From assembly GCA_026122225.1 (NCBI GenBank), contig JANEZZ010001909.1, positions 372,001 through 436,000 of the forward strand: a DNA stretch of 64,000 nt. The letters run 5' to 3'. Origin of the DNA: Heloderma charlesbogerti. Its lineage: Eukaryota; Chordata; Lepidosauria; Squamata; Helodermatidae. The position numbers were made by a program, and so were the translations under genes. Below, piece by piece: positions 27,301 to 39,300 of this stretch. The notes under the pieces were generated by a model. That model saw only the letters and a list, made by a program, of their open reading frames with translations, had not been told where the DNA came from and ran no database searches. Every line of letters begins with the position of its first letter. The first letter of the stretch is position 1.

Positions 27301-30300
27301 CAGGGGAGGGTGTCTCCTGCCCCGATGGCTGAGCTGGGGGTCGGGACTGCCCCGCGCTTGGGACTTTGTCCGTGCTGTCTTCAGGGGGAGGCTCCTCAAC
27401 GTCTTGAGCTTCGGGGAGGCAAGCGCTCGGAAGACGGCCACCGAGGCCATGCATCTGGGGGTCCTCCCGGACGTTTTGCATCTCCAAGGCAAAGCCCTGG
27501 TCTCCTCTGTCGGCTGACAGCCCGAAGGAATTCTTCACCAGCTCTGGGGCACCTGCGTTGGCTACGCCCTCAGCACATTTTGCCTTCCCACTGCTGGAAG
27601 AGGCTTGGCCTAGTTTGTTCCTAACAATCGAACTCTCCGCTGTCTGGTTAAGCTGTCCATTGCTGAGGTGCTGGTCCTGCTTCACCACCAGGACAGTTGA
27701 CTCCTCAGTCTGCGTCCCAACACTGACCCTCGACCCCTTTTCGGCCCAGGGCACCGGCTCCTCACGGTTTCCCGATCGCTGTGTGGCAGGCAAACTGCAA
27801 ACCAACCCCCCCCGCTCAACAGAATTAGTTGGGGAACAGCAACTCGTTTCTCTTGCCTTGGTACCCCCCCCAACAGTACACTCCCCTCAAAATAAAATAA
27901 AATAAAATAAAAATTCAAGCTGCCAGATGTGTTTCAGAAAGCTGAGGGCTCTTTCCAGACGGTGGGTTATGGCACAATAACTACAGTTACCAAATACTAT
28001 CTTTCCCTCAAGAAAGCACTTCTCTTGTGGGCTGGTGGTGTTTTCTCAGCGCTTCAAGTTTAGTCACAGAGAAAATGCAGTTCTCATACCTCCACTCGCT
28101 AATCTTGTCACAGAAAATGGCTCCCTGGAGTAGTCCCTGTGTTTTTTGTTATATTTTTATCCCTCATTTCTTCCAAGGAGCTCTGGGAAGCATAGATGCC
28201 CCCCTCCACTATTTTATACTCACAACAACACCCATCAACCATCAAGGGTTTTGGACTGGGGAGACCTGGGTTCAAGTCCCCACCTGACCATGACCACGAA
28301 GCTTGCTGGGTGACTTTGGGCTGGTCACTGTCTCAGCCTAACCTACCTGACAGAGTTGTTGCGAGGACAAAAACGGAGAGGAGGATCATGCACGCTGCCT
28401 TGGGCTCCTTGGGAGGAAAAATGGTGGGATATAAATGTAATAAATAAACAAACAAGCAAATGCTGGCCATTGGCCATGCTGGCTGGGGCTGATGGGAGTT
28501 GTAGTCCCAAAAATCTGGAAAAACCCAGGTTGGGGAACACTGCATAAACTGAACTGTGCGTCATGTCAACTAGTACTTGTCTTTTGTCTATCCGGAATCT
28601 AAAGCCAATCAAATATGGACAGGCCCATGGGTGAAAAGGGGCTAGAACTGCCACCACCACCCCTTAAATGCTGCTTTTGCTGAGGCTTAGTCTTTTCCCT
28701 CTCAAGGAGCTTGGAGAAGTACCTGGAATCACTGGAGAGGGCAGGGGGCAGAATCCAGAGGGCACCATTGCCTTGCGGGACTGCCGGCTCTCTGGTATCC
28801 AGTACGATGGAATTCGCTGTGGAGAAATGTAATTTGTCTTTGGTACAACAGACTAACAAGCTTCTGCAGCGGAGTTCCCACCACCTCTTATCCAGCAACA
28901 GACAACTCCAGATTTTGGAGGCCTCTGGAACAAGACGCTCTGAGCGAGCCCACCTCCTTGCCAATATCACCACCGCCCATTTGCTCACCCTTTCCCTTTG
29001 GCCCCAATCCATTCCACCAAGACCAGTGCCAGCATCTGGCATATGTGGGCAGCCGCTGGGGCCCCATTTCCCTGGCAGGACCCGCCACTAACGCCTACCC
29101 TGGGCCCTGCATCAGAAACTCCTGTCAGCACCAAGGAGCTGGGCCTAGCTGCCATTTTAATGTGCCACTATGTCCCAGACTGGCACTACGTTGGAGGACC
29201 TTAAAATGGTGGCCAGACCCAGAGACTTGGTGCTGTTTGGGACACTGCTTCCCATCAAGGCACACTGACCTAGTTGCCCTCCCGCCACCACCGCAGAGGG
29301 GGCTTTGCCTAGGGCCCACCGAAACCTAAGTATACCTGCCCAGAAGGAGAGGGCAAGGCGAGTGGCCGCTGCTCCTCCTTCTCCTTGGTCTTGGCACTGG
29401 ATATAAGCCTGGAGAGGACACTGAACAGGCAGCAATAAGGAGGAGGGCAGGGGGGCTCTGAGGGACAGCAGTGGCCTCCCTGCCGGGGTGGCAATGCCGA
29501 CCCCAGGTTTTGGAGGGCCCTCGGGCAAGACACCCTCAACAGGCTTCCTCTCTCAGTGAGTCTACCTTCTCACTGCCACGGTCACTGGTTGCGCTTGCTC
29601 CTCCTCCTCTTACTCTTCATTCCTCCCATTTGCTTGCTTGGCAGGCAGAGAGCCAGGGAGCAAGCAGGCCGTGGCATCTCCTGCCCCTCCTTCTCACCAC
29701 CACCGTTGCCTGGGCCAGAGCAAGAGGCAAACAAGCAGGTTGCAATGCTGAAGAGGACGAGCCACTCCAGCGGGCTCTTATCAATGGGCCCCTATTGGGG
29801 TGTGGGCCCTCAGCAGGTGCCCGACCATGCCTACCCCAGCCGTGCTCTACCTACACACACTGCCCGCCTACTGGCACTTCTCAACAGCCTCACCTTCAAG
29901 GAGCTGTTGCCTGAGCAGAGGGATCTGCCGGTCGTAGAAGCTAAGCCTGCGTAGCGCATCTGCCAGCGCTGATTTCACCAGCGTCAGCTCCTCTTCCTGA
30001 CTCCGCAGTCGGGAATCAAAGTCGGAGAGCCAGTGAGGGTGATGCAGGACGCTGTTGCTCTCCAAGAGGTTCTCACCTAGCAAGGAGGAGGAAGTAGCCA
30101 AACTATGATTAGACCCAAGAACTATAAACAGAGATTCAGAACACAAGCCGATGCATGTTTAGTCAGAAAAAAGTCCTACAACTCCCAGAGTTCCCCAGCC
30201 AGGTGTGCTGGTTGGGGAATGCTGAAAGATGTAGGACTTGTAAGAACTTCCGAACTTCATATTGTAAGCTCCCTGGGGCTGGTATCAGCCTACATTTCTG

Positions 30301-33300
30301 GTTAATAGCTACTTACGCAGTACCAAAAAATAGGAAATGCATCGCCCCCAAAATAGGACAAAACAGGACACTGATTTGCATTAAAATTTGCATATGCTTT
30401 TAGATTTATATGTGCAAATTTAGATTTGGATCAGACAGCCCTTCAAACAGAGGACACCTTCAAATAGAGGAATGTCCTCTTTTAGCCCTTTCAAATAAAA
30501 AGACTGTCCTCTGTAAAGTAGGACCCATGGCCACCTTAGCACCCGGTACACCAGTAGCCCTATATCAGGTGTGGGGAACCTTTTTCAGTCCAAGGAGTGA
30601 ATTCAATTCTGGAGAAGCTCTAGGGGAACTGCACAAAAGCCGGTTTACCGCCAAATGACTGGTGGTTGGGGGAAAGGGGGTGGTGCCAGGGGAAGGGGCA
30701 TGGCCATCTGGTAAAACCTGGAGGGCCGGATTGGGCCCTGGCCTGTAGGTTCCCTACCCCTGCCCTATTAAAACACAGTAATAATGTCCCCACGACCCTC
30801 AGCTAGACCCCGCTTCCATCTTCCCGAGCACGGGCTAGAATTCCAGCATAACCCTATCCTTCTCTTCTGCCCACTGATGAGGAGTTTTGTGTTAACTCAA
30901 ACTTTGTACACCAAGAAGAGCTAATCCTTATTTATTACATTCACAGACAAAACACACACATTTTGCCAGAACCCACAATCGCCACTGTGTATAATTAACA
31001 CAGCAGGGGGAAACACTGTTTCCTAGCCCAGGTCTGTCCCTGGGAGATGCCTCAGTTCACAGAGGGAGGGAGAGAAGGGAGAGGTCTGTTTGGTTCATGC
31101 TAAGGCCTCCTCCAGTCTCCATCTTGCAGGCACCAAGCCCAGCTCTTGCCTCATGCCCGGCCAGTGTTGTTTGTGCTGGCAGCAAAGGACGGTGGCAGTT
31201 GGGAGGAAACAGCTCCCGCCTCAGACATTCCTGACGCCACCGTCAGCCACAGAACACGGGCCCCTGAATAACCCAGCAGCAAGGCCCGTTGCCCCTGGCG
31301 TACTCTAAGGATGTGGGTCGGGGAAGCAGAGAACCATAGGTGCACATACCCAAGATCACATCTAAGGCTGTTTGCAGGGAGGCAGAGAACTACGGGTGCG
31401 CATACTCAGGATCACTTAACCTCAGTCAGTAACCCCTTCGTACCCTCTTCATAATCAAGGTGGTTAGCAAATTGGTAAAAAGTCAGGAATGTGTCCCCTG
31501 GTTCCTGACTCCCCTCTGACTGCAGACTGCAATTCAACCCTTGACAAGACCAGTCTAGACTTACCTAGGTCTGAGGGTTATCTTAGCATAGATTGGCCAT
31601 TGCTTCTCTATCCCAAAATGCATTGCTAGGTGTAATCGGATACCTGCAACACCTACTGCTGACTTAATTCATTCAGACTGCAAATCCCCATTTTGAGAGT
31701 AGGACTATCTAAAACAGCAGACCCCATGACCAGTGGTGTAGCAGTAAATGCTGAAGTTCAGGGGCTCATCATGACAGTCGCCATAGCCACCCCACTCTCA
31801 CTTCCCAAGGAGCATCCAAAAATACAGACAGCTGTGTTGATCCACATCAACAAACCAGTTCTGGCACCTTTATCTCCACTAGCAGCAAGTAAAGCTAATG
31901 GATCTCAACTGCTTATTCAAGACCAAGCCACCCAAAAATATTTTGCAATATAACAGGGATACCTCACAACAGTATATTGTTGCTGGGAAAATCCACCACC
32001 ACCATCACCCCAGCTACTATGAAGATTCCAGCTAAGCTCAGAGGGAACAACGATTCTGGTGCGAGTGGCAAACGACATCAGCAACCCTGCTAATCAAAAA
32101 TGGTTGATGCTACATCCCTGCAAGTCCTGACTCCACTGGTCATGACCACAACATCTAGCCACAGTTGGGGACTTTTCTAATTCTTTCCCCATCCCCTGCT
32201 TTTTGTATCACCTGGCCAGATGAAGAGTTCTGGAGAACTCAAAAGCTTGCATACTTCTGTGGAATTTTTGTTGGTTCAAATAAAGGTATTGTCTAAATGT
32301 ATTTTTTGGATTCTCACCCCCTCCCATGAACCAGCATAGCTATTTTTTTTAATGTAACATAGGGCTGTTTTGGAAGCTACGCAGGCCTGGACTTGGGTGG
32401 TATATAGATGGGAGACTAGGCGACCTAGGAGCCCCATGGATGCCCTCCAGGAGCTCTTTGGAAGACAGAGAGAACACACAATATCACGAACTTATTACAC
32501 TGGTGCGAGAAAGGAAGGCCAAAGACACTGGCTGCATTCGCAGGTCATTGTAAACCATCAGTTCTGGCTTAATAAACCACGTACAAGGTTGGTTTAAAGT
32601 TGGCTTACAAATCCTGGCTTGTTTGGAAGCAATTCCCTATAGTCCCTGGCTTGGACAAGACAGGAAGCTATGCTTAATTGCAGCTTCCTGCAATTTATTT
32701 ACCCGCTCACCCGATTGCTTGTGCAGATCATGGTTTCTTAATCCAGGATTGATGGTTTAATTAAATGTGTGAATGTGCCCATTGATTGACACCAGGAGAT
32801 GGCAGAAAGCCAAGCGAGAGGAGAATTGTAGGTAAAGAACTCACTGTGAGCCAGCAGGCCTTGCCAGTAGGGGCAAACACACAAAAAAGAGCTGTCCATA
32901 GCCCTTGTATGTATTTCAATTTATAGAAGTGGATGTAAATGTAAAATAACGTATTCAGATTGTTTTTAAGGTACCCAAAACCAGCTGGAAGTTAAGCAAA
33001 GAAAACACAGGGAGCTGCCAATCTTGCTGCAATGAAGCGGACCAAAGTGTTTTCCAGTCTGAGCCAACAGCAGCTTCGCTGGGGTTATTTTCTTCTTGGA
33101 TACCACCACCACCCCCTTTGATGAAACCACAGAGCCGCCCTTCTCTCTCCCAACCCCGCAGCTAGCCGGGACCTGGCAGCCAAGATCAAGAAGTGGGTGG
33201 CAAAGCAGGCTTCTGTCCAACATTCAAAGGATGTGGGGCCATAAAAGAGGCTTGGATCCGAGGAGCTGGTACAAGAAACAGAGATTCTTATTTGAGGCGA

Positions 33301-36300
33301 AGGACCCAAATCCTTGGTTTTTTCTCCTCCTCTATGCTAACCAGCACAGAAATCAGACATGCTTTAAGGAGAAATAATACCCCCAAACAGGCTCTGCTTT
33401 GTCCAGATCCTCCTCCTCTGCACACTCATCCCAAGAGGCATGGCAAACAAAAGGCCTTTTTTTAAAAAGTGACCTTTTCAATTCATACCTCCCCGCATCC
33501 TGTACAGCCAACTCAGAATGGCAAGGGAGAGGGCAGGAGGGCCTTGGCTGCCTGCCGAAAGCCAGACTGTTTGGCTTGGATGTTCAAGTCCCGAGTTCGA
33601 ATCCTATTCAGCTGCATATTATCCAAAACACCCCCTGTGATGTCCACAGCATGCTGTGGGGCACAACTCTTGGATCAACACACCCACACCTTCACTGATG
33701 CCCTTAAAATTATTTTCTGCTCCCAAGTAACTGTTTTTCAGTGCCACATCTTTTGAGATATGAGGTGGATGGTCCAAAGTTCAAATCTTAGTTTTGTCCC
33801 AAGTTCAACAGGTAGCCAGTGCCCCTCTTAACTACTGTTTTAGAAGGCTACTGTGTGTGTGTGTGTGTGATTTGGCAAAAGCTTAGGGGGAATCAAAAGG
33901 TGCTGGTAGATTTCATGAAAGTCCTCACTATATTCTCTGCCATTTGACCCTTTCAGGTGGCCTTAAACAAGCAGTTTCTCTCAGACCATCCTCACACACT
34001 CCCCAAAACCTTGTAATGTGGGCCTAAAAATTACTGAGATAATGTAACGTATCTGATTGGCTTTGAACACTTGTAAAGTTAAATATAAATGTACGTGTTA
34101 TTATTATTAACACTATAACATTGCCACAAGATTTACAGAGATAACGCTTGTGAAGCACTTAGGAAAAGCATTATTTTATTATTCCCTGCTCTATTTGTCT
34201 ATTCTCCCATGCAAAGACTGAACTTCCCCACCCCCCCTCCATTTTCTCTCTTTTCTTCCCTCATCTGCTAAGAAAATTATGGAGACTAAATATAATTTGT
34301 TATTATGAAGAACCATAAAATAAACCTCCAAGCAGCCAATGGATCCTACCTATATTTTTGTCTCTGTAAAGTAAAGGGAGAACATAATGAACTGTACTCC
34401 GTGAATAACTAGATTTAAGTCCAATGTGTCCTTTGTTTGTTTGTCTTTGCATTTAGAACATGAATAACATATATTTTTTAAAGATGAAAGAAACTCCTAG
34501 AAGAAGCAATCATTTCCGCCCCTTCCCGCTAACCTGACAGGGCCCTGGCGGATTTCCACACCACATGTTTCCTGCTCCACACCCAAAAACCAAGAAAGGA
34601 ACCTGGGATTTCTGGATTCTTATCACCTTCCCCAGACTTTGGTGCATTGTGTTGCGTGTGTATGTGTAGAAACTAAAGCCAAATGCCAGGGCATCTTTTT
34701 TTTTCCATTTTGGGCTCTGGAGTTCGCATAAGAAATATCACCCCCACAAACACACACACCACACACACACCCCACCCTGCTAAACACGTCGGGTGACATT
34801 TTTGGGCAAGGTGCTCATCTTAAGAATTAAACCGCTGGAGACAGGCACCTCCCAGGCCTCTCCCAGGCTGCAAAGTGAGTGCTGAAGAGAGAGGCAACTC
34901 ATGGAGTGCCCAAAAGAGAGTGTCCATCATGCATTAAACGGCGACATTTCACATGCCAAGTTGCATAATTGAGGGGGGGGGTTGTTACTTCATTTGAAGA
35001 CCACAGATACAAAAAAGTTACTTTGTTTTGAAATTCTTATGTGGCAAACTTAATCTGGATTAGGACACGCTAGTAGGCCCAACTGGGGTTTTCCCATATG
35101 GTCATGTGTGGTTCATCACTTCCAGTTGCTAGGCTGCAAATGGGGAAAGAATGGGGAGAAATTTAGCACCACCACCGTTTCCCTCAGTGCCCCCACCCCC
35201 CGTACCACAGTTGGAGAATAAGGGTATGTATTCTGGGTAAGAGAATATGGGACAAGGACCAAATGATCCAGGCAAACTTGGCTCCCTGTCCCCATTTCAA
35301 AGAAGACAACTTTAACATAGGGGAACAGGTTGGAATAGGCCAAATTAAGGTCCCAAAGGAAAGCAGCGGCCATATTTCTCTTGGGGTACTTCTAGATGGG
35401 GGGCTCCCAGCACTAGCAATCAGAAGGTACTGGGCAGTTGTTCCATCTTTGTCTCCTTAACAGGTTTTTTGCATTAAGGAGAAAGACAGAAGAAGTGGTG
35501 GGAAAACATGGGAGGATCATGAGTAGAAGATGTTGTCTGGACGCCCCCTGCCCCCGCAAACCTTTGTGAATGAGGCAGGACACTGGTGTTGTAAAACCCT
35601 AATCTGGAAGCATCCTTGGTGTGCCGAGTTGCCCAAAAGCCCACTAGGGTTAACATGTCCCCAAACTCCTGTGATTTGCTCCTGAATTAATCATCAAATT
35701 ACTCTATCATGATTATCATCACGTTGTTGTTGTTGTTGTTACTTGACAATTTCCAGAGGAGTAGCTGTTTTAATCCATTGCTACAAAATCAACCAAAGGT
35801 CTTGTGGCACCTTAAAGACCAACACATTTATTCTGGCATAAGCTTTCGTGACACTGTCCATTCGCATCTGATGAAGTGGACAGTGTCAACAAAAACTTAT
35901 GCCAGAATTAATGTATTAGGCTCAAAGGTGCTACAAGACTCCTTTCGGGTTTTTAATTTTGGGAGCCACACTTTTGGGCGGCACAGGCCAAGGATATTAA
36001 TCAATGGGTTAAAGAATGTGGTATTTCCACTCCATTCTTTCTACATTATGTTTAAATGCTAACTGGCCATCCAGGCGAGTATCTATGAGCAAGAAACTGG
36101 AGCTGGCCAACAGATTCCGCATGCGTTAATCCAGAATAAACAATCCAATCTCACAAACTGTTTATGTTCAGCAGAAGTAGGCTGAAAAAGAAGTAGGCCA
36201 AACGATGAAGGACAAGATGCTATCTGGAGACCAGGCCCCCAGATTTCACAATCCTAGTTGCGAGACACCAACATGTACGCTCTAGTCAACTATCCTAAGC

Positions 36301-39300
36301 TTCGACTTTTCCCCGTTCCATCTTCTTTTCCTTCAGATATTGCTAATTAATCTGAAATGTGTTCTCAACCCAGGTGAGGAAAGAGCAAGGAATTCAAACA
36401 TGTGGCATAGATTCCCAGAAAAGGAGATAAACAGATGAAACGAACTCATACTACACCCAAACACACTTCCCCTTTCCATACAAGTTTGGTTATAAGCAAG
36501 ATAGGAGTTGAGCACCTTTGAACCCAAAGCCAGAACCTGTCTATGATGCAGGTAATACTTGGACCCAACAGGTGAGAATTCACTGGAACTTGGGCTGCAG
36601 AACAGCTGTTGTAGGGTTGTAAGTAAAAGCTGAAGAACAGAAATGTATGCTCATACTCTGGGAAAGGAGGGGTTAGTTTTGAGATGCTAGTGAGGTTAAA
36701 TTAGTATTTATGCATTAATTTAACCTCACTAGCATTTGTACTGCATTTGAAATTTTCAGAGAGCCCTTTGCTTCTGTTAACTCAGTAATCCATGCAACAG
36801 CCTTGGAAAGTAGGCCTGCATTATTATCTCTGTGTTGCAGACCAAGAGAAAGTAGTTTGCCTGATGCAGCCACTGAGACAGTGTGTGAAGCGAGATTTGA
36901 ACTGGAGACTTCCCAGGTCACACTTTTTGCTACTGTGCTAACCAGGCAGAACATCTTTGCTTCTCAGGTACCCTTTCCACACTGACATATTTACCACAGA
37001 ACCACCATAGGCTGCAAAGGATTCTGGGTCATGTCCTAGGCTGTATGCTTAGTTCACAGGGGGCATTGACCTAGACAGTTGGGTCTCACTGTTGGCTCTT
37101 TTGAACTGATAATGCATTCTAGAGCAGCAGTGGGCAGACTTCAAGCTTGCAGGATCTACTTTGTTTCTTCGTGTATTTTTACTAAAACCCAGAGATCCAT
37201 TAACACCCCAAGATCTGGTGAAAAAGACATAGAATTAAAGAATTATGAGCACAGGAATTTGTTTTGAGTACTAGACCTCAGTGGAGCAGTCCCTCCACAA
37301 AAAAAACCAGTCCTGGTTATCCCAAGCTTTCTTCATTTCAGCAGTATAGAGTCAGTTGCTGCTATTGTTAAACAACTGGGAGTCAGAAATCCTTGCCTGA
37401 TCTACTGCAAATCAACCAGAGATCTACCACTACATCCAGATCTACCTTCTGCCCACCCTCTGCCCTTGAACATACCAAATATACTCTGTAGCTGCACACT
37501 GTAGAGGAAATTTAGCAGTCTTAAACAAGCTGTTGGCCAGGAAATCTTGCCCATCACATGAGTAATCTTCTGATAAACTTCTGAGGAACCACAGAAAAAA
37601 ACCTGAAATTCTAAAATAGTCATACATGAAGATCTCGTAGCACATGTTAGTTACCCCTTATCTTTAACCACCTTGTTGTGTTCATGATCCGGGTGGTGAA
37701 AGAATGGTTAAAAAAAAGAAGTTAAAATTCTCACTCAACCATGAAGCAAACTTTGGGCAAGTCATTCTCTCTCAGCCTACCCTATTTAACAGCGTTCTTG
37801 TGAGGAAGTAACCCACGTATAGTAGGCCTGATTGTCGAAAGGGTGGAATATACCTGTGATAAAACTGACTCCCCATCTATAAAATGGAAGTAAAAATTGG
37901 GCCATACCTCACAGGGCTGTTGTAAGATTGGAAAACCAATAGGAACAATTCCCTACTCTGAGAAAGGGATTGGGGGTAGTGTGGGCTTTCATGTTTCAAG
38001 AAGCAAATAAAGAGAGAACAGGTGGGACCTGAGCAAGGTCTGAATTCAATTGTAGGATCCCTGACTTCATACAGTTTAGAAGCTCTGCCCCACACCCACT
38101 AGCCTCACCCTGTCCCACTGACTTTGATTCCCGATGTTGCAATATGTGGCTTCTTCTAAGCCCCAGGCAGATAGGAAGTATGTCAGGGGAGTGTGAGAGT
38201 GTATTTACATACAGGACCTATCGCAGACAAGGAACTAGACCCTGTCATTTCTTTGCCCAGAAAACAGGATAGAAGAAAAACAAAAGGAGCTCTTACATTA
38301 TGTATATTAACTTGGGGAAAATGTTGGAGTCTCACACGTCTAAAAAGAATAAAAGGTGGAGGGGGCAGTCTGTAATTCTAGCAAAAGTGTGCATGCATAT
38401 CACTACCCGATAAAGAGTAAAACACTGGGGGAAAGGGAAGATGTGTGTGTGTGTACACGCAGGTTACAACGGTGACTTTCTGCATGGAAATTCTGCTCAC
38501 ACATACCATCGAAACACACACACACAGACACTCTTCTATGATGCTGACGCACTATGTTGACTCAAGCACGCAATCTTGCTTCCCCTGTGCAAGATTCACA
38601 CAGTGCGTACTTCCCCACACCCTTCCCACATAAGCCAGCCCCCACTTCCTCTGTAACTGTACACCACATCGAATATACACCTCTCTCTTCATATGACAGG
38701 GCTCCTTAACAACATCAACAAGATCTATTAAACTCCACAACACAACACTCCCTGAACCTCTGCAAATCTCATAGGTCTTAGGTGCTCGTAATAGTAGTAA
38801 TAATAATATGCATAGGATCATGCCTTAGAGCATACATAGGATTGCAAACCGGTGCAGCCCCATCCTTTGCACACCTTATTGAAAGTAAGAGCAATCCTGT
38901 GCCTGCTTCTTTGGAAGCAAGAGGCAGCCAGTTCAATGGGGTGTACTCCCTAGTAAATGTGTGTTGGTAAGTCCGAGTCCCGCGGTGCGTAAGATTACAA
39001 GCTGGGCAAACCGATTCTTTGCCCTTTTTCATTCGTTTTTCTTTCTTTTTTTGCTCAGAAGTCAGTCCTGCAGGGAAAGCAACTTTTCTTCCCACGTAAA
39101 TAAAGGCAGGTCGTTGACTCGCGTTTTACAGCCTCGCCACGTGTTGTTGGGTGGTGGTTGTTTTACCCCTCCCGTCTCTAGCATATGTTTCTGTCTGTGT
39201 GCCTGTGTGTGGAGTTGTCTACCGGGGCTCCAAAGCCAAAAGCGGAGAGGGGGCAAAGAGCGGGGCTGCGCAGCTTTGCAAATCCCGCCACAGTTCCGTC

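Noticed and set aside
29471..29954. Overlapping 132- and 147-residue plus-strand frames
   Set aside because: They lie in the dispersed repeat and antisense to EML3 exon 2.
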